In this document: positions 1 through 12,300 of the stretch, in pieces
Position numbering within the stretch: the stretch's first letter is position 1
Layout: each line of letters starts with the position of its first letter
From: Ovis canadensis
Taxonomy: Eukaryota > Chordata > Mammalia > Artiodactyla > Bovidae
Assembly (NCBI RefSeq): GCF_042477335.2
Contig: NC_091255.1
Coordinates: 17,648,501 to 17,712,500 of the forward strand
Direction of reading: 5' to 3'
Length of the DNA: 64,000 nucleotides
Notes under the pieces: model-generated
Databases searched by the model: none
What the model saw: the letters and a program-made list of their open reading frames with translations, nothing else
Told to the model about the DNA's origin: nothing
Translations under genes and position numbers: made by a program

Positions 1-149
1 AATGCATTGTAGCAAGGCTTGGTGAGTGATCCGAAGCATGTGATTCACCTGTTGGCGCTTTTAAAAGAGCAGTCAAGATGTGGACTGGGAAATTATTGTT
101 AATTTTCACTGGTGTGATAACAGTACTGTAGTTCTATAGGACAGGCGTC

Positions 150-290
150 TTTTAAATTTTAATGTGCAGATGAATCACCTGGAGGTTTGTTAAAATACAG
201 ACTGTAACTCAGCTGGGTCTGAGCAGGGCTGAGATTCTGCACTTCGAACAAGCTCCCAGATGATGCTGCAGGATGAAGGATGTCCAGGTT
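150..290 (+). mobile_element. MER5A-like DNA transposon remnant
   Basis: The stretch resembles the MER5A consensus as recalled, with phrases such as GAATCACCTGGAGG, TTGTTAAAATACAGA and ACAAGCTCCCAGATGATG. It is an old non-autonomous hAT-Charlie relic. Confidence 0.7.
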
Positions 291-339
291 TACAGAGCTA
301 CACACGGAAGTATGTCTAGGTAAGGTATCATGTGTCTGA

Positions 340-596
340 CTTCCCTGGTGGTACAGTGGTTAAGAATCTGCCTGCCAATGCAGGGATCATGGGTCCGATC
401 CCTGGGCCAGAAAGATTCCACATGCCTCGGAACAACCAAGCCCGTGCACCACAGCTGCTGACACCCAAATGCCTAGAGCCCATGCTCTGCAACAAGACAA
501 GCGCTACCCTCTCGCCTCAACTAGAGAAAGCCCATGCGCTGCAACGGAGACCCAGTGCAGCCCAAATTAATCCAGTCATTTAAAAATAAATAAAAT
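340..596 (+). mobile_element. CHR-type tRNA-derived SINE
   Basis: It opens ACTTCCCTGGTGG, carries a tRNA-like B-box region (GGGTCCGATCCCTGG), continues with the GCAACAAGACAAG type body and ends in an A-rich AAATAAATAAAAT tail. Confidence 0.85.
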
Positions 597-984
597 ATCA
601 TCTGTCAACAACTTGCTTTTCAATCCTATTTTTAACCCACATGGGAAAAAGGCAATTACGACAAAATATTAATAATTGTTGAATCCAGGTGGTGAGTACC
701 TAGGTGTTCATATTATGATTTAACTTTTCTGTCTGTTTGAAAACTGTCATATTACATGGGTCTGAGGAGTGAAGTCAAGGGCACCCCTCAACCTTCCTGT
801 GTGGAAAGCAGACATCCTCAAAGGGAGAGGGAGGTCCCGTCTGGCTAGAAGAAAGGCAGGAATCTTCAGAGACAAAAGACATACATGCCAGAGGAAAGAG
901 CCCCCTGTGGGTTCTAGAAGGCACTGAGATCCACAGCAGGCCTGCGTCTAGGAGCATGACCGGCAGTCAGTTCTTCTTTTAACA

Positions 985-1173
985 TTTATCTGTCTGCGTT
1001 GGTCTTAGTTACGGCAGGCAGGGTATTCGTGTCACACAGACTCCCTGGCTATAGTGTGCAGTCTTAGTTGATCCCAAGCATGTGGGATCTTTAGTTCCCC
1101 AACCAGGGATCAAACCCGCTCCGCTGCACTGCAAGGCAGATTCTTAACCACTGGACCACCAGGGAGGTGCCTG
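985..1173 (-). mobile_element. CHR-type SINE, reverse
   Basis: The reverse complement carries the CHR head: TGGTCCAGTGGTTAAGAATC, a B-box and a GGGGAACTAAAGATCCC stretch. It is diverged and 5'-complete at the 1,173 end. Confidence 0.8.
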
Positions 1174-1554
1174 TCAGTCAGTTCTGACAGCGCTTGCAGG
1201 AAATGGACCAGCTCCCCTGAACACTTGGTAACAGAACATTATAAAACATTTCTTACTGTTTGTTTGTGGGATGTCAAAGATCAAAGAACCTGGACAAACG
1301 GCCTATCATATCACAGCTAATTTGGGAAAAAGAAAAAGAGTCCCAGGGCACAGAGGAGCTGGCGGCTGTTGGGCCTTCTTGGGAAGAAAGGGGAACAAGG
1401 GCCAGGTTTAGGGCCGGGGTGAGTGTACGCGGTCCTGAGCGGCAGGAGGACGTGGAAGCTTCCCCAACATCATCTGTCTCTACTTAGGCTAGGAGCTGGG
1501 GCGGGGGGTGGGGAGTGAGAAAAGGAAGAGAAACAAGAGACTTTCAGTAAGTTA

Positions 1555-1980
1555 GGTAACAGAGTGTAAGTAGTGGGTTGAAAGGTGGCCTTCCCAAAAT
1601 ATGTCCACATCCTAAACCCTGAACCCTGTAAATATAGCAAAAGTGTCTTCGCAGACACAATTTTAAGGAGCTTGAGATAAAAGACCGTCCTGGATTATCT
1701 GGGTGGGCCCTAAACCCAGGGACAAGTGTCCTTATAAGAGGACATACAGGGAGAGGCGCTGAGATGCAGGGACCAGAGTTATGCGGCCACAAGCAGGGAA
1801 CAACTGGACGCCCCAGAAACCACACGGGACAAGGAGCAGAATCTCCTCTAGGGCCTCCAGCGGCACGGTGGCCCTGCCAACACCTTGCTTTCAGGCTTCT
1901 GGCCTCCAGCACTGTGAAAGGACACACTTCTGTTGCTTTAAGCCACCACCAAACTTTTTACAGCAGCATTAAGAAATTCA
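1555..1980 (+). mobile_element. Old LTR remnant, MaLR (MLT1/MST)-like
   Basis: It shows the usual series of MaLR LTR phrases: CCTTATAAGAGGACA, CTCCTCTAGGGCCTCCAG, CAACACCTTG, GCCTCCAGCACTGTGA and TTGCTTTAAGCCACCA, ending in a TTTACAGCAGCATTAAG stretch. No coding capacity. The subfamily is uncertain. Confidence 0.6.
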
Positions 1981-2267
1981 TCCAGGCACTAACACTGTGG
2001 GATGTGATGCTAACGGGAGGAACCATCACACTAAGCAGATCCGCAGCCCTGCAAGGCTGGTGCAGGAGCCGGGGCCACAGTCAGGCTCATGGTCTGGAAG
2101 CCCCTGTCGCTGAGAGCAGCGCAGCTGTGGAATCAGATACAGATGAAGCCACCAAAGTAAGATGAGGAATAGGGTGTCTGACTCCCCACTTGCCTGCATG
2201 CCTTTCCAGCTATCCTAGATTGCATAGTTCAAATTCTAGTAACTTGTGGTTACTTAATATTTATGTT

Positions 2268-2375
2268 CTTGCTGGTGGTGATGGTGGTGGTTTAGTGGCT
2301 AAGTCGTGTTCGACTCTTATGACCCCATGGACTGTTTTCTGCCATGCCCCTCTGTCCATGGGATTGGACAGAGTT
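2268..2375 (-). mobile_element. Bov-A SINE fragment, reverse
   Basis: GCTAAGTCGTGTTCGACTCT, GACCCCATGGACTG and CTGTCCATGGGATTGG are the reverse of a Bov-A unit. It is truncated at both sides. Confidence 0.8.
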
Positions 2376-3268
2376 GGTGTTTAGATTTTTTTTTTTCTCA
2401 TTAAAAAAGCCATTTTTCTGGGAGCTATTTAATCCTTCTCTCCATTGTCCATCCCTAGCGAGAGTTGAGTTGTTTTCCATCATTCCCAGCACCCGCTTAG
2501 ATAACAGGCTTGGGGCCCCAGGAGGAGAGACTGAGCGGGCCCCACAGACCCAAAGCTTCCGGTGATACAGACCCAGACCAGAGCACTTTGCTGAATCCCC
2601 ACACACCACTGCAACTCTTGCCTGCCCTGTCCACCCCTCATCCTGGTCTCCACACCACACTGTCCTCCATGCTGTGAAAGGTCACAGCCTGGCACCTAGC
2701 CAGGGCACCCCGAAAAGTCTGCCATGCCCCGCCCGATTGCCCACTCAGTAATACCGTGTCTGCCTCGGTGACCTGATCACCCCACGGGCACCACAGAACT
2801 GCCCTGGGCACTGTAGAACCGCCCTGGAGCGCAGCCCTGCCTGGGCCCTGGAAACTGCCGACCACTTGCTGACACCCTCTCCTGGGCCCTGGACCCCGAC
2901 CCCTCCTCCCCACACTCACTGGGTTCAGCATCAGATCTATACACCACGTGCCCAACCTCGAGGTCACTAGTGCTCAGTGCTGCCGTGCCCTGTCTGCCAG
3001 CAGGAAAGCGAATTTAGCTGAAATTCCCTGTGATGCTCTGTCCGCCCTCTGGACTGTGCTGGGCCCTGTCCTGTCCTGCACGGGGAAGACGTGGAGTCAG
3101 ACCAGCTGCCCACAGAGCCCTTTCCCCACAGGCCACCGGGTCTCTCTATGCCTTTCTGCCGAGTCTGAGGAGTGACGGTGGGTTCAGAGGGTGCAGATGG
3201 GTAGAGGGCTTTGGGAAGAGGAGCTTGAAAGCAGACCCAAGGATGGGACAGTCCCCGCTACCTCCTAC

Positions 3269-3378
3269 CTTCAAAGAAGCCATCCTCATCCATGCTGCCG
3301 TAGATGTAGACGTACTCGCCGGCGGTCAGCGGCAGCTCAGCCTCTGGGTTCTCGTTGGGGCCCTCGAAGGGGTTGTAG
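3269..3378 (-). CDS. TSPOAP1: TSPOAP1 coding exon 16, first half of SH3 domain 1 (residues 661-697)
   Basis: 110 nt, phase 2 in and phase 1 out. It encodes [18 protein letters not shown] and [10 protein letters not shown], the RT loop and following strands of SH3-1, the domain class that binds proline-rich motifs in RIMs and calcium channels. The donor is GAAG|GTAGGA. The exon completing the SH3 (expected ELMDGRRGLVPSNF) was sought in 1-3,268 on the minus strand and not found. Confidence 0.96.
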
Positions 3379-6300
3379 CTGCGGGGAGGCCCAGAGGAGG
3401 AGGGGGACGGTGACCACCATCCTGTCTCCTCCCCACCGCCCATCGCTTGGCCTTGGGGACACTTTGTCGTCCACCGTTAACCACAGGGAGCGCCCACTGC
3501 ACCCACCCCAGCCCAAGGAGGCGAAGATGACTTCTGCCGTGACCCCTGCCACACCCCCTCCGTCTCGTTCCCCTCATGCACCCCAAATGCCAGAGGGCCG
3601 GGGTGCAGGGGTCAGGGCCCACCTGTAGCGAGCTAGGAAGACCTGGACCCTGGCTCCGCCCCGGTCGCCCTCTGCCACTGCCGGGAGCAGCGAGACGTTG
3701 TCCGCCTCCAGCTCCTCCACCTCACTGGCCGTGTCCACCTGGGGGCAAACAGAAAAGGGCCAGTCCTCTCCAGGACCCAGGGGCCGACCGCAAACCCGGC
3801 AGGGGAGGCCCCGCTGTCCTGAGACGAGAAACAGAGCAGATGCTGGACGAGGCCAGCAGCAGTGAGCTCTGCTGACACTTTCTAAACCAGAACGTCAGCC
3901 CTCGGGCACTGGTGGAGCCCAGAGGCCTTGGGTCAAGGGAGAGGGGTCAATGGTGACCCCTCCCCGAGCCCCAGCCTCTGGTGCACCAGCTCAGTAAATG
4001 AGACCACCATGCCCAGCAGAGAGGGGGCAGCCACTCTGGCGATGGGGGACAAAGGGGCGCCCAATGACAGTCTGTGTCTTTAAGGTTAAAAAACTGCAAT
4101 AAAGCGCTCTAGCTGGAAGCAAAGGGGCAGAAGGGGCTGAGAAGTCCCTGGGACAGAGGTACTGCCAGGGTAAGCGGGGGCACCCAAAGCCAGCACCTCC
4201 ACTCGTGCCCACAAGGGGACAGTAGAGGCCGCAGCTGGGCTCTACCACTTCCTGCACCGGAGGCTGCAGGGCTGCTCCAGACGCCCCCATTCCACCCCCC
4301 CTGCACTTTCTCAGGTTTGGGAGGGAGAGAGAGAGACGGCTGCGGTTGTGAGTGATACCAAAGAACTTGGCAGTAATACCAGCTGCCATATGCTAAGCAT
4401 CTACTGCGTGCCCCACACGGTGGGAGGTTCTGTCCTTGTTGTTTTCACATCATCCTCCCCACAACCTCACCGGGCAGGCTTGTTAGTTCAAAACTCAGAT
4501 GACAGCGAAACCCAAGCCCAGAGAGGGTCAGTGACCTGCCTGAGACACAGCGAGGACCTCAATCCCAGAACCCGTGCCCCTTCTCACAGTGCCACCAGCT
4601 TCTGCCACAGACACGCTCACCACCGACCTCGTTGTGTGGGTCCTGGCCCCGAAGGGTCTCCCTTCCTGCAGCCCAAGACTCTAAGACCTCGCTGGGCCCC
4701 AGAGGGGCAGGCTGGGCAGCCCCTGAGTAGGGACGGCAGGCAGGACCAGCAGGCAGGGCAGGCCCCATCGGAGCTCCCCGCCTGCCGGGAGGAATCCACG
4801 GGCCTCTCTCCTCCAGGGCCTTGCCTGAGCCCCCGCACAGGCCATCAGCCCCCCAGCTCCTGGACCACACCCTCCCTCCACCTGCCCCCGCCAAGGCAGA
4901 GCTAGAGCCCAGGCCCCTCCCCAGCACTGACCTCGGGGGTCGGGCAGGACTTGGGGCTGTTGTGGATGGACTCAGAGCGAGAGGAGTTGGACAGAGACTC
5001 TGCCCTCTTGGCCGGCGTCCTTCGGGAGACCCCAGCAAGGGTGGCGGAGGCAGGCTCGGAAGACTTCGGGGTGCAGCGCCCCGGGGAGGCTGGTGGGAGG
5101 TCGAGGTCTACAGGAAAGATGACACGTGGTCTTGGGGGTTGGTGTCCCGAGGAGTGACCAGTGACCACGCGTCCTCTTGGAGCTAGCGATCAGGCCCTCC
5201 GTGGCCAAGTTCCCTTACAAGAAGGGAAATCCTGGGGGAGCTTACTGAGTGGAGGTGGAGGTGACTTACACATATTATTTCACAGCTTCCTCAGAGCAAC
5301 TCAATGAGGTGTAGTGGACGCCCCTGTCTCAGAGCCTAGGACACATGGCCCACAGAGCTTTAGCAGCATCACTCCCTGAGTGAGTGGAGCCGGGACCACC
5401 CAATCTGACCGATGCCCAGCTGGCTCTTCGCCAGCCCACACTGCCTGACTCCTGGTGCCCACCTCCCAGCCAGGACCACAAAGGAGGGGGAGGAGCAGCT
5501 ACCTGAGATTCTCTAATGGGCTCAGCTGTTTCCCGCTGCCCTACCCTCCACCCGGAGCCTGGGTCAAGCTAGAACGGGCTCTAACTTGCTGTGTGACTTT
5601 GGGTGAGCTGCTAGCCTTCTCTGACCCTGAACTCCGCTCAGGACAGAAGCACCAGGCTGACGGCGCTGGGGGTCTACCTCACCTTTGGGGCTGGATCCGC
5701 GGCAGGGCTGCGGGGTGGAGCAGCAGCAGGGGGGTGGCGGGCGGTCCCCTGGGGCACTGCAGCCCAGGGCGGAGGTGAGCAGGTCCAGGGGGCCAGGGTG
5801 CAGGCGGAAGGCCTGGAGCTCCCGCGCCAGCAGGCTGAAGCGCTCGGTCTGGCTGCGGCACTGCTCCTCCAGCTCCCGGACCCGGACCTGGGCCGAGATG
5901 CAAGATGAGCTGCCGGGCCGTGGAGCTGCCGGGGCCAACCCGTGCCGTCTCCACACAGCCCCGCTTCAGATCACACCCGTCCAGGCCCCGGGGCTGGGCA
6001 CAAACCCTCAGCCTGGCCGCCCGGCTGCCCCGCTGCCCCAACATAGCGTGGCTGAGGGTCGAGACCGGGCACCGTGGGACACCGTCACTTCCAACCCCGC
6101 CTCCAGCTGAGCTTTGTGCCCCAGGCGGTGGCATTTTCTGGGCCAAAAGGGGTTGCCCCACCCCATCACCATCATGGTATCACTTCAGGGGTTCTCTCTG
6201 CTCCATGGCTTGTCACCCTCCCACAGCCAGTGACCCACATCCCTGCCCTCAGAGATGTCCCCAAAGACCCCAGAGCTCGAGACATCGTTAGGACAGGAGT

Positions 6301-9300
6301 GAGCCAACTCCCAGGAGTTTTTCTCAAGGATCAGGAGAGTCCCCATCAAGGAGGTCATGGGTCAGACTGGCTGGCTTTGGAACCTCCTCCTGGTCTCAGG
6401 GGCTGGGTTTCAGAGATGGGCAGGGCCTATATGTGCCAGGCACAGTGGCAGGTCTGGGGCCGGGGCAGTGAGAATCCCAGCCCATCTATGGAGTCTCAGC
6501 CTGTGACCAGTCACACCCCTGTCATTGGACAGGAGGGCTGGAACCGCTTGAGCCTGGGGGAGGAGACTCAGCTCAGCCAGCCTGGAGAGGTGTTGGGGAG
6601 AGCCCCCCGCCCCCACTCCCCAGGGAGGTGGGGGATCAGGAGGCTGTACCTGCATGGAATCCAGGGTAGACTGTGGCAGGAAAGGAAAGCCCAGAGGAGA
6701 GGTTAGAACTCTTACCCAGGGGGCATTACCCACAGAGGGAGAGAGGGGCCCAAGTGGACACGTCTCAGTCAGCTCTCTGGACCGCCTAAGCAAGTGCTAA
6801 CTGGAAAGATATTTCAGGGCCAAAGGTGGAGGGGATCGCCCCAGCCCCTAGAGCATTTAGGAGCCCTTCCTGCAAGCCCACACCCCCACCCACACACTCA
6901 CCCACACCCTGGCAACCCCCTGCAACACTCTCTGAACCGCCCCAGCCTTCCCCCTAGCTGGAAGCACGGCGGCCACCTCCAGGGACCCTACCTCCAGCAG
7001 CTGCACAGCGCCTTCATGCTCCCTCTGGGCTTCTGCCTGGGCCTACAAGTGAAAGTGAAAGTGAAGTTGCTCAGTCGTGTCCGACTCTTTGCGACCCCAT
7101 GGACTGCAGCCTACCAGGCTTCTCCATCCATGGGATTCTCCATCCATGGGATTCTCCAGGCAAGAATACTGGAGTGGGTTGCCTTTTCCTTCTCCAAGGG
7201 ATCCTCCCGACCCAGGGATCGAACCCAGGTCTCCCACATTGCAGGCAGACGCTTTAACCTCTGAGCCGCCAGGGAAGCCCTGGGCCTACAGGTGGGAGGA
7301 GGCAAATGCTGGAGGAGAGGGGTGAGGACTGGGGTGGGATCGAAGGAGGTGGGCAGGCAGGACAAAGGAGGAGAGAGAAGGAAGGGGGCTGGGAAGGGGC
7401 TGTGGGTGCCTCCCTCCGGTTCCCACTCTGAACCGCACCTCAAGTCCGAAGGCGAAGGGGCCGAGAAGAGGGGCCTGGGACTGCTTCCTGCTTCCCAGAC
7501 CTTCCCCCTTGGGGTTTTTTCTCCTTCTGTCTCTCTTGATGCTCTCTGCCTGCTCGTCTTTTGCCCCTTCTGAGTGTCAGGGCCCCACAGGGCACAGTGC
7601 TGGGCCCGCGGTCACTCTCTCTCTAGACTCCCATCTAGTCACAGGACCAGATGCACTGAAGACTCCGAAACCTGTCTCCAAGACCGACTTCCCCAGGACC
7701 CAAGACTCACAAGCCCAGCTGTCTATGGGGCTCTCCACTCGAGTGGTTAACACACAGCCCAAACTTGGCCAAAACGGAACTCAGAACTCAGGATGCCCGA
7801 CCTCGCAAACCTGCTGCCCGTCATCCCTCACTCCTGGCAGGTGCAAGGCCCAACCATCCATGTAGTCAGCACTTGAGTGAAGGCACAGGGCACTCGATCG
7901 GAAGCCCGCAGTGAGTCCTGTCAATTCTCTGTCCACAATGTACTTCGGATCTGCCCACTTGTTCCCCACCGTGGATTATACTCTCACCCAGGCAGACATC
8001 ATCTCCCACCTGGACCCCTGTGTCCACCCAACACCCGAATGCCTTGCTTCTTCGCCCACGCCCCTGTCCATCATCTGGAGTGCTGCCGAAGTGACCCTCT
8101 AAATGACGAATCAGACCATGCCAATCCCCTGCTTGGGACCTTTGAACGGCTTCAAACGACTCAGAAAGCAGAATACCCAAACTTCTTCCCTGACTTTGAA
8201 GGTCTGATGCGATCTGGCTCTTGCCTACTCCTGCCGTTCCGTCCATCCCACCACATGCTAGCCACACTGGTCTGTACCCCTCAAGCTTCTCCCCACCACA
8301 GGGCATCGGCATGAGTATACCCCCTTCCCAGAGTGCTCATCAGCTGGCTGCTTCTGACCCTTGAGGTATGAGAGGCCTCCCTTGCCAAGCTCCCTGAAGA
8401 GGCCCCTCACCCCATCCCCGCCACCCTGTGTTGCATCACCCCAGTAACTTTCCCCACTGTACTTGTCAATGCCTGCCATCAGTTCACGCATGAACCTGTC
8501 TAAGTTCTGCTCGGTCAGGGACATGGCCTTTGCCCCTCACAGTCCCTCCAGGGCCTGGCACAGTGCCTGGCACATAGTGTGTTAGTTAGATAGTGTTAGT
8601 TGCCAGTCGAGTCGGACTCTTTGTGATTCCACCGACTGTAGCCCCCTAGGCTCTTCTGCCCATGGGATTCTCCAGGCAAGGATACTGGAGAGGGTTGCCA
8701 TGCCCTCCTCCAGGGGATCTTCCCCACCCAGGGATGGAATCTGGGTCTCTGCATTGCAGGTGGATTCTTGACCGTCTGAGTCACCAGGGGTTCTCTGTAA
8801 ATACCCACACTGGATGAGGGTCCAGAAGCTACAGCTGGGGTCTGGCAGCCCCCCGCCCTTCTGCTGCCCCCGACGCCGCCCCCACCTGCTGCAGCCTCCG
8901 GACCTCCTCCCGCTTCTCCTGCAGGCTGAGCCGAGCCTGCTCATGTTCCACCTCCAGCTGCTGCCGCCGCTGGGCCACCTCCCGCATGTGCTGAAACGCA
9001 AGAGCCTGCGTCAAGGCCCGAGCCCTGCTCTACTGTCTCTACGGAAGATCTAAGATGAGGGCGCCTCAGACACCATGTGTTCCAGACACTCTGTTAAAAA
9101 GGAAACTGCGGCTAGAGAAGGAAAGGGCCGTGGGCGCCAGGACTCAGCCTACACCCCCGCGTCCCACGCAGGGCACATGCTTCGCCAGCCCTCTTTCTCC
9201 CCGTGCCGCCCGGTGTCCTCACCTTCAGCACCTGCTCCAGGCTCTCCAGCTTGCTCTGCAGACCTTGGCTCTTGAGAAGGGCCGAGTCCCTCTCCTGTGT

Positions 9301-12300
9301 CACCCCCAGGAGCTGGCCCCTCAGTTCTGCATTCTCCCACTCCACCTGGACAGGGTGGGGGGGAAGGAGGGTGCAGGGAGTTGAAAGCATGAGCCTTGCC
9401 CCCCAGCACCGCCACCCCCAGGGGCCACAGGGTGTTCCGTGCTCTCCCCAGCTAGGGAGCTGGCAGAGGCAGCGCCTTGCCTGGGGATGGGACCCTGGCA
9501 GGACCTGGGCAGAGCCGCTACCTGCTCCTTCTCTGTGGCTCTCCCACTGAGCCGAGAGTTCTCCTCCACGAGGCGGGCATTCTCGTTCTGGGCTGCCCTG
9601 AGCTGCAGTTCCTGCGAGACCAGAGGGGAGCTCCAGGGAGGCTCCCAGCACCCACCTCCTCCTCTCCCAACACAGGCACACGTGGGACCCTGCCGGCCCC
9701 CTCCTGGGACCTGCATCAGCCGGGAAAGGGAAGCCCTGCCAAGCAGGAAGGAAAGCATGCTTTCGGGGCAGGAGAGAAGGAACTGGCGTTCTGGGGGAGT
9801 CCTCCACCTGGTGGGCCTGATGGACCCAAGGAGCTGGCCTTCCAAGGCCCCACAGAGCTCACCAGCTCCTCACATCGCCTCTGCTTTTTCCGGGCTTCCT
9901 GCTCTAGGCTCTCACATTTCTTCCTCTTCTTGCTGAGCTCCGATTCCTGCGGGATCAGAAAGGAGCTCCTCACACAGGATGGCAGATCCACCTGTAAAGG
10001 GTCTCCTCCAGGGCCTTAACCCGGGTCTTACCAGTTGCTGCACCCGCTGCTGTTTCTCTGGCTCCCCTAGGACCACAGCTGGGTTTCCCACATCCTCCTG
10101 AGGTGTGGCCTGAAAATGGCCAGAGGCAGTGGGCTGGCACCTGAGGGCAAGGCCTCAGGGCAGCCTGCCCCCGGCCCAGCCTGTCCGAGGGGGGTTCCCA
10201 CCCCACCTCACAGTCAGCAAAGAGATCCCTGCTCAGGAAGGACAAGGGGTACTGTCTGCCCCCTCCCCGCCATCTCCAGTTGATCCTGAGTGTTTTGAGA
10301 TCCAGAGACCCATGATTGCCCTGGGAAATGGGTCCTCTATCCAGGCCAAAGCTATCCCTTTTTAGCTTGCAGCTCTGCTCTGCACTCAATAACTGTCCTG
10401 GGTGTCCTTCAGTGACTGGCAGGGAACTAGGAGGCTGCCTGGGCCCCCAGGGAGGTGATGTCCCCAGACCTAGGGGTTATGGATGCATAGCCTTGGCCTA
10501 GAGCCTACAGACCTGTTCAGACCCTCCTCCCAGCTTCCCCAAACCCACCCTACGAACACACCGCGGTTATCCATCCGTGCAAACTCTGGAGGACAGGTCT
10601 TGATGAGTGATGCTACCTCCCTGGACCAGGCAGAGGGGCCAAATCCCTTCTCCCTACCCTCTTCCTGGAAGGAGGGGGACCCAGGTGCCGCCCAGGACAG
10701 AGGATGGAGAGGAGCCAGACCTCTAAGTTACGGAGGTCCGGAGCGGGGTCCCCAGCTCTTGGGCCGGGGGACTCCTAAGCCCGACGCCCGGTGAGGGTCG
10801 CCCGTACCTGGAGCCGGGGAGGACACCTCGCCGCCCCCGGGGAGCCGGGCCGGGTCTGACGGACCGGGCAGGCGCTGAAGGGGGCGTCCCCGCGCTGCGG
10901 CTGCGGCAGGAGGCAGCGGCGCGGGCTGGGCCCCGGGCGGCTGCCAGGGCAACCGGGGATTTGCGGCCGGGCCGTACCACTGGCGGCGCGGCAGGGGCGG
11001 CAGGGCGGGCCGCCGGCCTCAGGCCTGCAGGGGGGGGGAGGGGGAGGGCGAGCCCCCGGGGACGCGCGCGGCGCAGGTACGAGCCCTGTGAGGCCCGGCC
11101 GAGGACCGGGCCCGGGCCACGCGCGCACCGCCACCGCCTCGTCGGGGCTCCGAGCGCGGTGCACGGGGATGGGGGCGATCCCGGAGCCGCTCCCACCCCA
11201 TTCTCCGCACACCTACACACCTGCCCTGGCGTCGGCGCTCACCTCTCCCGGGGCCCCCGGGGCGGGCGCCCCTGCTCTGGCCGAGACAGAGGGGCCCGGG
11301 GGCCGGGGCGGCGAGGGCGGCTCCCGCTGGTTGCGCAGGGCGATCTGCCTCTGCAGCCGCAGCACCTCCCGCTGGGACTCGCGCAGCAGCCGGTCGAAGT
11401 CCCGCACGTGGAGCCACTGGGGGCCCTCCTGGAGCCGGGGGACCGGGAGCCGAGTCGAGCCTAACCCCGACCCGACCTGCGCCGTCCCCAGCTGAGCCCG
11501 CCCTCCGCCGGACTGCAGGGGCCCTCGGGCGCGGGCAGGTGCGCACCTTTCCCATGCATCTATGCCCGGTCGCAGATGCATGCCTACACAGCCCCATGCA
11601 AACACTCCCGGGAGCTCGTTTACTGGACACTCGCGGTGTCCTCGGCAGTGTGCTCAATGCCTTGCGAACATCTCTGCACCCCAGTGTGAGGTTATGCGTG
11701 AGTTCATACAGCCAAGCCCGCTGGCTTGCAGCCCGAAACCTGGAGCCCAGAAATTCCCAGGTCTCGGACTCACGGCTCCACCCGCTTCGGTTCAGGCGCC
11801 CGGTCCCTGCTCCCGCCTGGGCCGTTGCCAGGGGAACCTACTCCCAGCAGCCTCCACCTGCTCGCTTCATTTGCATCTCATTACCATCTCAGTCTGCATC
11901 CCACACCGCCAGGCCGGCAGTCCTAGGTAGGGCTGACCCGGAAGGGGTGACCAGGGCCTCCTCGCACCTTGCCCGCCAGGGTGAGCCTGGCCTGCAGCTC
12001 CCTGCACTCCCGCTGCAAGGCAGCAATCTGCTTGTCCTTGGCCAACAGGGCGCTGGCTGTCTCACTGAGGTCCCGGGCTCGTTGGCGCGCCAGGGCCTTG
12101 CGGCACAACTCCAAGCTGGCCCCTGGACTGGGCATGGGAGCACTCACCTGGCCAGGGGAGGGGTAAGGCCAATGGTCATCTGAGGGCTGGGGCATTTCTC
12201 CCTCTTCTCAGCTCCTCCCAAAGGAGGGGTTAGGGTGAACACCTTTGAAACGTGGCTTTCGTCTGCTTCCACCCTGAGTCCGGATCTACCCTGGGCTGAC

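Larger units (their letters stand above)
1..3268 (-). other. TSPOAP1 intron, left edge, no exon seen
   Basis: This is intronic sequence downstream of exon 16. It contains, left to right, a MER5A-like DNA transposon remnant, two CHR-type SINEs, an old MaLR-like LTR remnant and a Bov-A fragment, with unique sequence between. No further SH3 or fibronectin exon is visible. Confidence 0.8.

Noticed and set aside
1-3268. The next TSPOAP1 exon completing SH3 domain 1
   Set aside because: No minus-strand sequence encoding the expected LVPSNF end of the SH3 fold was found, so the exon is taken to lie outside the window.
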